Shown here in pieces: positions 1-8,157 of a DNA stretch of 64,000 bases. The stretch's first letter is position 1. Each line of letters starts with the position of its first letter. A model generated the notes under the pieces. The model made no database searches and was not told the DNA's origin. It saw only the letters and a program-made list of their open reading frames with translations. The translations under genes and the position numbers were made by a program. The stretch is from Anderseniella sp963698275 (GTDB lineage Bacteria > Pseudomonadota > Alphaproteobacteria > Rhizobiales > Aestuariivirgaceae). Where the stretch lies: assembly GCA_963698275.1 (NCBI GenBank), contig CAVOQE010000001.1, positions 682,001-746,000 on the forward strand. The letters run 5' to 3'.

Positions 1-11
1 GATGCCAGGTC

Positions 12-371
12 CTATGGACGGCAATCGCGGCGGCGTACGCAACGACGATATCTGCGTCCTCCACCCCATTCGCGGCGGCAGGCGCGGCGCACTCGGCGGC
101 AGGAACGGGTGTGTGTGCCGTGGTAGTTGTAGTAGCCGGGGCCAATGTAAATGCCGCCCGGACCGATGCCGAATCCACCGCCACACCAGCCATGACGGCG
201 GCAATTGTGCCGTGGGCCTGCTCTGTGAACCAGGGTGAGGCCTTCGATTGTTGTTTGCGCGACTGTGGACTGAGAAAGGTTGCCGGTTGATACCGGTGCT
301 GCCTTAACTCCTGTCATCGCAACCAGAACGGCAAATGTCGCCAAAGTGACTGCGAGGAGGAATTTTTTCAT
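12..371 (-). CDS. Small secreted Gly/Arg/Cys-rich protein
   Basis: Unrecognised protein of 119 residues. The first 24 or so residues (MKKFLLAVTLATFAVLVAM...) form a clear signal peptide ending near VKA-AP, so it should be exported. The mature part has a glycine-rich stretch (GWCGGGFGIGPGG) and then a very basic tail with repeated RR and six cysteines (for example RSCRRVRRACRRE, CVRRRDCRP), which could form disulfides in the periplasm. The ATG at 371 is preceded by AGGAG at 7 bases; a TTG six bases earlier is less likely. It is monocistronic, with a 130-base gap to mepA. Function is unknown; the composition resembles small basic envelope proteins common in Hyphomicrobiales. Confidence 0.7.
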   Translation of the reverse strand: MKKFLLAVTLATFAVLVAMTGVKAAPVSTGNLSQSTVAQTTIEGLTLVHRAGPRHNCRRHGWCGGGFGIGPGGIYIGPGYYNYHGTHTRSCRRVRRACRREWGGGRRYRRCVRRRDCRP

Positions 372-502
372 TTTCAAGCTCCTAAGTTTTTCGGAATTTC
401 TCGCTTACCCACAGCAAGATTAACCGCGAATCAGTTGCTTGTCTCGCGCTTTCTTAAATTTTGTTAATGCGGGTTATACGGTTCTTTTTTGCGACCGCGT
501 TG

Positions 503-1516
503 CTACTGGATCTTGACCAGAGCACGGCAGGCCTTTGGCAGCCAGGCCAGTGTTTTGCGCGCGATTGGTTTTTTGCGCGGAATCGGTACGCCATTGACGA
601 TTGTCGGGCGCTTTTTGGCTTTTTTGTAAACGCGCTTCTTCCACGGCTTGTCCGAAAACCAGTAGGCCAGTTCGCTGCCGCACCCGGTGCCGTCCTTGGG
701 GCTGGGCGCTGCCTGGTTTTTACACTGTGGAGAGCCGGGCGGGCACTTCATGCGAATATGGAAATGGTAATTGTGCCCTTTCAGAGGGCGCACCTTTGCC
801 AGCCACGCACCCTTGTTGCCGGCCCAGTCGCACAGTGCTTTCTTGATCGGAGGGTGGACGAATATCCGGGCCACCTGTTTGTGGGATGCGGCACGCTTGA
901 TCAGGCGCGCATGCGCTTCGGTCCAGCGTTTCGGGTTGATGCGTTTGCGGTCCAGCGTCATCAGGACTGCTGACCGGGTTTCACGTTCCTTGCGGGTCAG
1001 CGAGCGATCCGGCATCGGCGTCAGCCAGATGTCGGCATCCAGACCGGCCTGGTGTGATGCGTGGCCGGACAGCATCGGCCCGCCGCGTGGCTGTTGCAGG
1101 TCTCCCACCAGCAACCCGTTCCAGCCATCATGCTGTTTGGCTTCAACGGCAAGCCGCTTGACCAGCTTGATCAGTTTCGGATGGCCCCAGGCGCGATCCC
1201 GGGATGGCCGCATGACCTGCCATGCGGGTCCGTCAGCCGGCATCTGCTCGGCACCTGCAACGCATCCGCGTGCATAGGACCCGAACACTTCCGGTTTCAG
1301 CGGAGCAGGTCCCGTCATATGGCCAAAGTAGAGCCGTGCGGGAATGGCATTGGAAATAGCCGGAACGGGTGGTTTCTCGATATCCTTGACCGACCCCTTG
1401 GTCTGCGCCGATGCATCCATGGACCACAACAACACGACTGCGCCCGCCAAAGCAGCACTTAGCGTTTTCAAGGCATCAGTGCCCGGGAAATGGTGACTAT
1501 TTTTTACGAAACGCAT
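503..1516 (-). CDS. mepA: Penicillin-insensitive murein endopeptidase
   Basis: Periplasmic zinc endopeptidase of the MepA (M74) family that cleaves the D-Ala-meso-DAP cross-links of peptidoglycan. The family motifs are visible: SGHASHQAGLDADIW holds the metal-binding His and Asp residues, and HNYHFHIRMKCP near residue 240 supplies the last histidines. Cys-rich segments (CPPGSPQC, GTGCG) are typical. The N-terminus carries a signal segment (KTLSAALAGAVVLLWSMDASA). The ATG at 1516 overlaps the end of sspB by 20 bases. A TTG at 1471 would give a shorter, more standard signal peptide, so the start is uncertain. Overlap with sspB suggests co-transcription. Family assignment is secure. Confidence 0.9.
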   Translation of the reverse strand: MRFVKNSHHFPGTDALKTLSAALAGAVVLLWSMDASAQTKGSVKDIEKPPVPAISNAIPARLYFGHMTGPAPLKPEVFGSYARGCVAGAEQMPADGPAWQVMRPSRDRAWGHPKLIKLVKRLAVEAKQHDGWNGLLVGDLQQPRGGPMLSGHASHQAGLDADIWLTPMPDRSLTRKERETRSAVLMTLDRKRINPKRWTEAHARLIKRAASHKQVARIFVHPPIKKALCDWAGNKGAWLAKVRPLKGHNYHFHIRMKCPPGSPQCKNQAAPSPKDGTGCGSELAYWFSDKPWKKRVYKKAKKRPTIVNGVPIPRKKPIARKTLAWLPKACRALVKIQ

Positions 1517-2024
1517 CCAGTGAGACCACCGTTGTATCGTCGTTTGACGCTTTTGCCGCGCCCGCCTGATCATTGGCACTGGTTTGGTGCGGCACAGAAA
1601 TGTCAGTGTCCTGCGCATTGCCGGTGCTGTCAATATCGGCCGTCTCACTGTCTTCACCATCGTCAAGCGCGCCGGGCTCGAATTGCAGGCCGAACTGCAC
1701 CGTGGGATCAAAGAACCCCTTGATTGACGCAAATGGCACAACCAGCCGTTCCGATATATTGTCGAACGACAACTGCACCTCAAAGTACTTGTCAAAAACA
1801 TTGAGGTCTGTGAACTGGTGTTGCAGCACAATCGTCATGTCGTCAGGATACTTGGCCTTGATGCGACTGGATACGGATGCGCCGGGATAGTTGGTGTCGA
1901 AGGAGATAAAGAAATGATGTTCGCCAGGCAAACCATCTCTCACAACACGCTGCAAAGCGAGTTTGACGACTGATCGCAAGGCATGTTGGGCCAAGACGTC
2001 ATAACGCATCAAATCTTCCGGCAT
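1497..2024 (-). CDS. sspB: SspB-type ClpXP adaptor (alphaproteobacterial)
   Basis: Adaptor that hands ssrA-tagged polypeptides to the ClpXP protease. The N-terminal 115 residues (MPEDLMRYDVLAQHALR..., HHFFISFDTNYPG, LVVPFASIKGFFDP) match the SspB fold seen in alphaproteobacteria. An acidic, low-complexity linker follows, and the protein ends in VVSLDAFRKK, the short C-terminal peptide with which SspB proteins dock on ClpX. The ATG at 2024 has GGAG six bases upstream; a GTG at 2042 is in frame but has no better site. The tmRNA that makes the tag lies about 900 bases upstream on the same strand, so tag and adaptor are neighbours here. Confidence 0.9.
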   Translation of the reverse strand: MPEDLMRYDVLAQHALRSVVKLALQRVVRDGLPGEHHFFISFDTNYPGASVSSRIKAKYPDDMTIVLQHQFTDLNVFDKYFEVQLSFDNISERLVVPFASIKGFFDPTVQFGLQFEPGALDDGEDSETADIDSTGNAQDTDISVPHQTSANDQAGAAKASNDDTTVVSLDAFRKK

Positions 2025-2260
2025 GCTGTCTCCGTCACTCACGGTTGTTGTTCCAATTCTTGCGTTCTGATTCCTTTTTCAGTGCCCACCTTACAGCTTT
2101 CGCGTTGTTTCGGCCATCTCTAGAGCATTGAAAATGCGGAAACTTGTGAACATCGCGGGCAGGGCAGTCACGGCGCGTAAAAATGCCCCGCTCATGAAAA
2201 TGAACGAGGCCAATGGGGCATGCCGGCAATATACTGGAGGCGGTCAAGTCTTTGACGTTT

Positions 2261-2734
2261 TTAACCTTCAACCTTGATGGTATAGTCAGGCGTTGTGTTC
2301 AATGGGCACGAGAAATAATAGGTACCCGGCTTGAGATTGATGGCATAGTCCTTGGAAACACCTTGCTCCAGGCCGCCGCCGGAGACCTTTGGCAGGGTAA
2401 GACGACTGACACCGGCCCCACGCAGGTAAAAACCAAGACCATAAGGTACATTCTTGTTGGTCACGCGGAACACATGCTTGCCCGGTTTCAGGGTCATCAC
2501 TTTCGCGGTCTTGAGACGTTCTTCTGCAGTTTTTGCATTAATGGCCTCACAGTCAGCCTTCTTGGTCGATTTATAACCGTGATCCTTGTCTTCGACTTCC
2601 ACAAACTGACAGGCGGTCTGGGTGAGTTCAACGACTTTGGCGTCTTCGGCCAATGAAGATGTTGACGTCATGGAAACGGCGGCCAGCGCGGTGACGGCAG
2701 AGGCGAAAGTCGATGCAGTGAAACGTTTCAGCAT
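2261..2734 (-). CDS. Secreted cupredoxin-like protein
   Basis: Exported protein of 157 residues with a signal peptide (MLKRFTASTFASAVTALAAVSM...SLAED). The second half reads like a cupredoxin beta-sandwich: a KPGKHVFRVTNKNVPYGLGFYLRG strand pair, then KPGTYYFSCPLNTTPDYTIKVEG at the C-terminus, where cupredoxins place their Cys-x-x-His-x-x-x-Met copper loop. Here only the Cys is kept; no His or Met follows it, so a normal type-1 copper site is not evident. Two other cysteines lie in the N-terminal half. A Crp/FNR-like palindrome lies 107 bases upstream of the start. The physiological role is unknown; fold assignment is an inference from sequence pattern. Confidence 0.65.
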   Translation of the reverse strand: MLKRFTASTFASAVTALAAVSMTSTSSLAEDAKVVELTQTACQFVEVEDKDHGYKSTKKADCEAINAKTAEERLKTAKVMTLKPGKHVFRVTNKNVPYGLGFYLRGAGVSRLTLPKVSGGGLEQGVSKDYAINLKPGTYYFSCPLNTTPDYTIKVEG

Positions 2735-2840
2735 TTTTGCAATCCTTGTGAATGTCTGCAGGTGGACCTGTGTTGAGATTTCGAAACTGTTTTATCGCCA
2801 AGTTTGCTGAAGCGGAAATGACGATGTGGTGAGTTGTTTC

Positions 2841-2854
2841 GTGATCATGATCAC
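2841..2854. promoter_or_regulatory. Crp/FNR-family type palindrome
   Basis: Perfect 14-base palindrome GTGATCATGATCAC, embedded in TTTCGTGATCATGATCACAT. It fits the Crp pattern TGTGA-N6-TCACA at all but the first base, and also resembles the FNR pattern TTGAT-N4-ATCAA. It lies upstream of the cupredoxin-like gene and just beyond the 3' end of the tmRNA, so control of the secreted protein gene is the likely role. Inference from pattern only. Confidence 0.5.
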
Positions 2855-2913
2855 ATTACTGCCAGCGTCATGATTGCCGGCGCCTGCGCCCGAATTGCCA
2901 GTGATCGAGTGGG

Positions 2914-3245
2914 GGCTTCTGTTGCCAGGTGCCCCCGAACCCCGCCTAGACCTGCGAGGGCCTAGGACTTAAATTGAAGCGATCAGACTGCGTTACGCAG
3001 CCAGACGTGCTTCCGCATAGTTGTCGTTTGCAACTACTAAAATAGCCCGATAACGGCGGTACAATGCCGAGCAAAAGCAAACCCTTTACGCCCTCGTCGA
3101 TCCTGGTTCACCCCCAGCAAATGATGCCTTGCGGGGTTAACTGACCACCTGATGCCGAGAAAAGCAGCATTTGGTGGAGGTGCCGGGTACTGCCCCCGGG
3201 TCCGAATGGTTTATTACGATCGCCATTTATCGCCATATCTGATGC
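2914..3245 (-). ncRNA. ssrA: Transfer-messenger RNA, permuted two-piece type
   Basis: Read on the minus strand the acceptor piece comes first (about 3240 to 3172), with a T-arm GGTTCGGACCCGGGGG-type segment and an encoded 3' end CACCTCCACCA. A spacer of about 56 bases follows. The coding piece starts at 3115 with GGGGGTGAACCAGGATCGAC, the classic tmRNA 5' end. The tag frame (3031 to 2996, stop TAA at 2995-2993) encodes ANDNYAEARLAA. The acceptor stem GGGGGTG pairs with CACCTCC and contains a G3-U70 wobble, the alanine identity element. A GC-rich hairpin (GGGGGC...GCCCCC, 2911-2936) closes the 3' end. A TATATT box at 3267-3262 could be the -10 element. Exact processed ends are estimates. Confidence 0.95.
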
Positions 3246-3485
3246 AAGCACCAGCAAAAGCAATATAGTGTGTCATCACGGCAAAATAAAGCCTTGTGAT
3301 GTTTCAACCTTAAGATAGCGGTGCTGACAAGCCTTTGGGCTTCCCAATGTTTCTCGATGTGTTAATATTTTGGCGTTGATGGAGCGATGGCCTCCGCGGC
3401 ATGAAGCGGGATGCACAAACGAGACGGCCGATTTGTAATGGCATCGCGATCAAGCAATGCACACTTATCCAACAAGGGGAAAGCA

Positions 3486-3806
3486 ATGGCCGATAATTCT
3501 CAGTACTATGATGATGTTGATAAATTTGCAGGCAATGTGAACAACACCGCCGTTGATGCAATCGTGAAGTATTGCGGTATTGCGCTTCGCTCGCGGGATG
3601 CTTCGCTGGTGTCATGCACCGACCCGGTTGAACTTGGCCGGGTGCGTGATGGTTTTGCGTCCAAGAAACTCGGTCTGGCCGGTGATGCCGCCGACAAGGC
3701 GATTGCTGCTGTTTGCGACAAAATGAAGGATGACCGGCAAAAGAGCCGGGTGACTTTTTATTACCTGCTGGCCGAAGAATCCGGCACGATGAGCGCACTT
3801 GCCTGA
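3486..3806 (+). CDS. DUF2853 family protein
   Basis: Small soluble protein of 106 residues without signal or membrane segment. The pattern DAIVKYCGIALRSRDASLVSCTDPVELGRVRDGF...KKLGL and the ending VTFYYLLAEESGTMSAL match the DUF2853 family, which is common in alphaproteobacteria and has no assigned function. The ATG at 3486 (MADNSQYYDD) has AGGGG at 8 bases; the frame is open 75 bases further upstream but that part looks non-coding. It stands alone between the tmRNA and thyA, with 114 bases before thyA. Confidence 0.8.
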   Translation: MADNSQYYDDVDKFAGNVNNTAVDAIVKYCGIALRSRDASLVSCTDPVELGRVRDGFASKKLGLAGDAADKAIAAVCDKMKDDRQKSRVTFYYLLAEESGTMSALA

Positions 3807-3920
3807 ACCACTTGCACGCCTGATCCTGCCCAGGGTGTTGATTGCCGCCGGCAAGTGATTGTCGGCGGTCGGCTTTTCGCGGTAGCCTGACGGCCTTGAT
3901 GGGTTTCGGAGATTCGATAC

Positions 3921-4715
3921 ATGCAGCAGTACCTTGATCTGCTCAGGACCGTGCGCGACACAGGTGCCGAAAAGGGCGACCGCACCGGAACCGGCACCTT
4001 GTCGGTGTTCGGCCATCAGATGCGGTTCGACCTGGGCGACGGGTTTCCGGTGCTGACGACAAAGAAACTGCATCTGCGCTCCATCATCATTGAATTGCTG
4101 TGGTTCCTGCGCGGCGATACCAACATCGCGTGGCTGAACGAGAACAAGGTATCGATATGGGACGAGTGGGCCGATGAAAACGGCGATCTTGGACCTGTCT
4201 ATGGTCATCAGTGGCGCTCGTGGCCGGCGCGCGACGGATCGACAATTGACCAGATAGCCGGCGTCGTGGAACGCATCCGGAAAACACCTGACTCGCGCCG
4301 CCTGATCGTAACGGCGTGGAACCCTGCCGACGTGGACAAGATGGCGTTGCCGCCATGCCATTGCCTGTTCCAGTTCTACGTCGCAAACGGCAAGCTGTCG
4401 TGCCAGTTGTATCAGCGGTCGGCTGATATCTTTCTCGGCGTTCCGTTCAACATCGCATCCTACGCGTTGCTGACCCACATGATAGCGCATGTCACTGGGC
4501 TGCAGCCCGGCGAGTTCATCCACACACTGGGCGATGCGCATATTTATTCGAACCATCTTGAGCAGGCCGATGAACAACTGACCAGAACCCCGCACGGCTT
4601 GCCGCGACTGGTGATGAAACGGGACGTGAAAACACTGGATGACTTCGTGTTCGAGGATTTCGAGATTGTCGGTTATGAGGCCCATCCCAATATTGCAGCG
4701 CCGATCGCGGTATGA
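3921..4715 (+). CDS. thyA: Thymidylate synthase
   Basis: Methylates dUMP to dTMP using 5,10-methylene-tetrahydrofolate, which it converts to dihydrofolate. It has the standard ThyA length of 264 residues. Seen motifs are the DRTGTGT substrate loop near residue 20, the catalytic Cys146 in ALPPCHC, and the folate and dUMP binding segments SCQLYQRSADIFLGVPFNIASYA and HTLGDAHIYSNH. The ATG at 3921 has GGAG upstream. It overlaps the following GNAT gene by 4 bases, and folA comes next but one, so dihydrofolate made here is recycled by the product of the same operon. Confidence 0.97.
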   Translation: MQQYLDLLRTVRDTGAEKGDRTGTGTLSVFGHQMRFDLGDGFPVLTTKKLHLRSIIIELLWFLRGDTNIAWLNENKVSIWDEWADENGDLGPVYGHQWRSWPARDGSTIDQIAGVVERIRKTPDSRRLIVTAWNPADVDKMALPPCHCLFQFYVANGKLSCQLYQRSADIFLGVPFNIASYALLTHMIAHVTGLQPGEFIHTLGDAHIYSNHLEQADEQLTRTPHGLPRLVMKRDVKTLDDFVFEDFEIVGYEAHPNIAAPIAV

Positions 4716-5194
4716 GCATTACCGTTCGCGAAGCACGGCGCGGCGATGGACCGGCCATACATCGGCTGGTTTGTGAACTGGCAGAACATCACGATGAACT
4801 CGACCGTGTGGTTTCAAAACCGGAGGCACTGGAGGCCGGGCTTTGCTCGCCTTCAGACCGTGGCGGTTGCCTGATTGCTGAACGGGACGGCGAAACTGTC
4901 GGCTTTGCCTACTGGTATGAGGTGTTCACAACGTTTTCGGGAAAGCCGAAGCTGTATATGGAAGATATCTGTGTCAGCAGGCATGCGCGGGGCACAGGTG
5001 CCGGTTTTGCGCTGGTCAAAACCCTGGCCGGTATTTGCGTTGAGCGCGGATATTCTCGATTTGAATGGCTTGCCATGGAAGATAATGAGGCGGGTCAGAA
5101 ATTCTACACGCAAATTGGAGGCACGGTGCGTCGCGGCGCCGATACGTGGCAACTGCGCGACGCTGACATTCAGGCCCTGGCGGAGAAAGAATAA
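4712..5194 (+). CDS. GNAT family N-acetyltransferase
   Basis: GNAT protein of 160 residues that should transfer an acyl group from acyl-CoA to an unknown acceptor. MSITVREARRGDGPAIHRLV is the usual N-terminal strand and helix, GFAYWYEVFTTFSGKPKLYMEDICV is the central beta strand, and HARGTGAGFALVKTLA matches the CoA pyrophosphate loop (R/Q-x-x-G-x-G/A). The ending NEAGQKFYTQIGG is also typical. The sequence resembles the spermine/diamine acetyltransferase-like branch, but I cannot fix the substrate. It overlaps thyA by 4 bases (ATGA) and folA by one base, so all three are translationally coupled. Confidence 0.88.
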   Translation: MSITVREARRGDGPAIHRLVCELAEHHDELDRVVSKPEALEAGLCSPSDRGGCLIAERDGETVGFAYWYEVFTTFSGKPKLYMEDICVSRHARGTGAGFALVKTLAGICVERGYSRFEWLAMEDNEAGQKFYTQIGGTVRRGADTWQLRDADIQALAEKE

Positions 5195-5688
5195 TGCGGG
5201 TTTCAGCTGTTGTGGCTGCATCGGACAACGGGGTGATCGGGTGTGATGGCGGCCTGCCGTGGCATGTGTCGTCGGACCTGAAGCTGTTCAAGGAAATCAC
5301 CCTGGGCAAGCCGATCATCATGGGCAGGCGGACATGGCAAAGCCTGCCACGCAAACCATTGCCGGGCCGGCGTAACATTGTCATCACGCGGCAGCAGGAT
5401 TTTTCCGCTGATGGCGCCGAACTGGCCCATTCAGTTGATGAAGCGCTGGCTCTGTGTGCAGGAGAGACGGAGGTTGCAATCATCGGTGGCGGACAGATCT
5501 ATGCTGATGCCATGTCGCGCACAGACCGTATCTACCTGACCCGCATTCATCTTGAGGTTGACGGCGATACCTTCCTGCCGGAGTTGAAACAGGGTGAGTG
5601 GCAGGAGGTTGAAAGACGTTCATTTGCCAAAGGTGAGCGTGATGACGCCGCGTTTACGCTGATTGTCATGGATCGCGTGAGCCCATGA
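5194..5688 (+). CDS. folA: Dihydrofolate reductase
   Basis: Reduces dihydrofolate to tetrahydrofolate with NADPH, regenerating the cofactor used by thymidylate synthase. It has 164 residues as expected. Motifs in order are VVAASDNGVIG, the active-site LPWHVSSDLKLFK with its carboxylate partner, GKPIIMGRRTWQSL, PLPGRRNIVITR and the NADPH loop AIIGGGQIYADA. The ATG at 5194 overlaps the stop of the GNAT gene by one base (TAATG), and the end overlaps the amine oxidase start by 4 bases. The thyA-folA coupling is common; the acetyltransferase between them is less so. Confidence 0.96.
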   Translation: MRVSAVVAASDNGVIGCDGGLPWHVSSDLKLFKEITLGKPIIMGRRTWQSLPRKPLPGRRNIVITRQQDFSADGAELAHSVDEALALCAGETEVAIIGGGQIYADAMSRTDRIYLTRIHLEVDGDTFLPELKQGEWQEVERRSFAKGERDDAAFTLIVMDRVSP

Positions 5689-6941
5689 GCGGCCAGCCTG
5701 AGATCGTGATCGTCGGGGCAGGGGCTGCCGGTGTCGGGGCCGGCATGGAACTCACAAGGCGCGGCGTGCCGTTCGTTATTCTGGAGGCTTCCGGCCGTGT
5801 TGGCGGGCGTGCTTACACGGACAAAACATCATTACCTTACGCTTGGGACAAGGGCTGCCACTGGCTGCATTGTGCAGACGTCAATCCGCTGGTTGCAGAA
5901 GCCGACCGGGTGGGCGCGCAGTATCTCAAAGGCGGCCGCGAAGACTGGAACGCGGTGTGGGCGAACGGTCACTGGGCAGACAAGGCAGGCCGCGCTGAAA
6001 CGCTGAGCATCATGGAGGCAGCGTTCGAGGCAGTTTACGAGGCAGGCGGAAACGGGCGTGATGTACCGATAGCCGACGTGCTGCCGGATGCCGGCGACTG
6101 GGCGCCGATTGTGCGCCACTGGATCCAGCTGATGTCGTCGGGCGATCCGGAGCAGGTTTCAACCCGCAGCTATGCCGATTACCAGGACACAGAGCAGAAC
6201 TGGCCGGTGAAATCCGGCTATGGTGACCTGATTGAGCGCCTCGCAGCAGGGCTGCCTGTTCGGTTGGACTCACCGGTCAGCGGCATTGAGCAGCACGCAA
6301 ATGATGTTCGGGTGACAACAGCCGCCGGTACAATTGCGGCAAAAGCAGCCATTGTCACGGCCTCTACTGCGGTGCTGAACTCAGGCGCAATCGAGATCGG
6401 CGCCGGCCCGGCGCGTGATCTTTTGACATTGATGCAGAACGTGCCATGCGGGTTTTACGAGAAAGTGGCGATTGCGTTCGATAAGGACGTGTTTGGCAGC
6501 ATTGAACAGCCGTCAGTCAACATTCTGCCGGTGGACGGCAGTGCACCGATAAATTTCCAGTTTGCGAATTTCGGCAACCCGATGGTGATCGGACACCTGG
6601 CGGGCAGTGTGGCCAGACAGTTGCTGGCTGAAGGCGATGCTGAAATGGTCGAGTTTGCCATGCAGCGGCTGGTTGCGGCATTTGGGTCTGACATCAAGGC
6701 CAGGATGGTGAATGCGGCAACGACCGACTGGGGCAGCAATCCGTTTGTGCGTGGCGGCTACAGCTTTGCCAAGCCGGGGTGTGCTCATCTGCGCCATGAG
6801 ATGATCAATGCAGATACCGGCAACCTGGCATTTGCCGGCGAGGCTTTCTCGAAGCAGTGGGAAGCAACCGCGCATGGTGCCTGGGCGAGCGGCCGCGATG
6901 TTGCCGGCAGGCTGGTGGACAATCTGGCGCCGGCGGGCTAG
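5685..6941 (+). CDS. FAD-dependent amine oxidase family protein
   Basis: Flavoprotein of 418 residues. The N-terminal dinucleotide fold is clear (EIVIVGAGAAGVGAGMELTRRG), followed by RVGGRAYT, the second FAD contact typical of monoamine oxidase and phytoene desaturase relatives. The C-terminal GNLAFAGEAFSKQWEATAHGAWASGRD is the second FAD-binding half. No signal peptide is seen, so it should be cytosolic. Substrate is unknown; family members oxidise amines, polyamines or amino acids. It is the fourth gene of the thyA operon, overlapping folA by 4 bases and preceding ttcA by 9. Confidence 0.85.
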   Translation: MSGQPEIVIVGAGAAGVGAGMELTRRGVPFVILEASGRVGGRAYTDKTSLPYAWDKGCHWLHCADVNPLVAEADRVGAQYLKGGREDWNAVWANGHWADKAGRAETLSIMEAAFEAVYEAGGNGRDVPIADVLPDAGDWAPIVRHWIQLMSSGDPEQVSTRSYADYQDTEQNWPVKSGYGDLIERLAAGLPVRLDSPVSGIEQHANDVRVTTAAGTIAAKAAIVTASTAVLNSGAIEIGAGPARDLLTLMQNVPCGFYEKVAIAFDKDVFGSIEQPSVNILPVDGSAPINFQFANFGNPMVIGHLAGSVARQLLAEGDAEMVEFAMQRLVAAFGSDIKARMVNAATTDWGSNPFVRGGYSFAKPGCAHLRHEMINADTGNLAFAGEAFSKQWEATAHGAWASGRDVAGRLVDNLAPAG

Positions 6942-6950
6942 TCAGCAATC

Positions 6951-7790
6951 ATGAGCATTGCTGAAAACATCAAAGACCCTGATGATACCGGTGGACCGTC
7001 ACTATTGCGTGCGGCGCCGGACAGTGTGTCGTTTCGCAAGCTGCGCAAGCGGCTGGTACGACATGTGCGCCAAGCGATGGATGATTTTGTGATGGTGCCC
7101 GGCAATGGCGGCAAATGGCTGGTGTGCCTGTCCGGCGGCAAGGACAGCTATGCGCTTCTCGCCATACTGAGTGATCTGAAATGGCGCGGGCTGTTGCCGG
7201 CTGACCTTATGGCCTGCAATCTTGATCAGGGACAGCCGGGATTTCCCAAACATGTACTGCCGGATTTCCTGTCGGCACACGGTATCGAGCATCGTATCGA
7301 GTATCGCGACACCTATTCCATCGTTACCGATAAAGTGCAGCAAGGCGGCACATACTGTGCGCTGTGTTCACGGCTGAGACGGGCAAACCTGTATCGTGTG
7401 GCGCGTGAAGAAGGCTGTTCTTCGATTGTGCTTGGCCACCACCGGGAAGACATTCTGGAAACGTTTTTCCTGAACCTGATGTATGGTGGCAGGCTTGAAG
7501 CAATGCCGCCCAAGCTGCGCAATGACGAGGGTGATCTGACGGTGCTGCGCCCATTGGCCTACTGCGCCGAAGATGATATTGCGAAGTTCTCGTCGGCGCT
7601 GGAGTTTCCCATTATTCCGTGTGATTTGTGCGGATCCCAGGATGGCCTGAAGCGCAACCAGATGAAAATCATGCTGGACAGTCTGGAGACCCGGCAACCG
7701 GGGCGAAAAGACACTATGCTGAAAGCGCTGAGCAACACCCGGCCCAGTCATTTGCTGGATAGAAATCTATTCGATTTTTCAAATATTTGA
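6951..7790 (+). CDS. ttcA: tRNA 2-thiocytidine(32) synthetase
   Basis: ATP-dependent, iron-sulfur enzyme that thiolates cytidine 32 in certain tRNAs. The PP-loop SGGKDS is at residues 61-66 and the cluster-binding cysteines are in YCALCSR (136, 139) and PCDLCGSQ (224, 227), spaced as in TtcA. LGHHREDILETFFLNLMYGG is the conserved core helix. Its 279 residues match the family. It starts 9 bases after the amine oxidase stop, so it is probably in the same transcript. No terminator hairpin is seen after it. Confidence 0.95.
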   Translation: MSIAENIKDPDDTGGPSLLRAAPDSVSFRKLRKRLVRHVRQAMDDFVMVPGNGGKWLVCLSGGKDSYALLAILSDLKWRGLLPADLMACNLDQGQPGFPKHVLPDFLSAHGIEHRIEYRDTYSIVTDKVQQGGTYCALCSRLRRANLYRVAREEGCSSIVLGHHREDILETFFLNLMYGGRLEAMPPKLRNDEGDLTVLRPLAYCAEDDIAKFSSALEFPIIPCDLCGSQDGLKRNQMKIMLDSLETRQPGRKDTMLKALSNTRPSHLLDRNLFDFSNI

Positions 7791-7844
7791 TGGTTTTTCC
7801 GCGTTGCCGGGGCATCGCGCCGCGGATCTTGAAGCCAGGCTGGT

Positions 7845-8042
7845 TTAACGTGACGCGACCAGGGTTTCAGCCTGAAAGCTGTCAATTCCGTAGGCGCTTG
7901 CGGCTTTCACATCTTCCGAACTGCCGATGGCGATTGCCAGTATGGCAAACCAGGCGATGGTCAGGACAATTGCCAGAATGAGTGTCGGCCTGGAGACGGA
8001 ACGGGTTTCGGGGGTTTCTGATATGTCGGGCTCGCTGGGCAT
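7845..8042 (-). CDS. Small single-pass membrane protein
   Basis: Possible protein of 65 residues, MPSEPDISETPETRSV then one strong hydrophobic segment (TLILAIVLTIAWFAILAIAI) and a short tail. The frame is open back to 8123, but the ATG at 8042 gives the more sensible N-terminus. The hydrophobic helix and lack of overlap with ttcA favour a real gene. It is not recognised and the ribosome-binding site is weak, so it remains uncertain. Confidence 0.45.
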   Translation of the reverse strand: MPSEPDISETPETRSVSRPTLILAIVLTIAWFAILAIAIGSSEDVKAASAYGIDSFQAETLVASR

Positions 8043-8157
8043 GGCGTCGATCTTTTCAAGTTTCTTTTTGAACCTGAAATGACCATAGGCGCCAGTAAGC
8101 CGACAAGATGTGAGATTTGTCACTTATCGGATTTAGTGGCCCAACTGTTCATATCTT

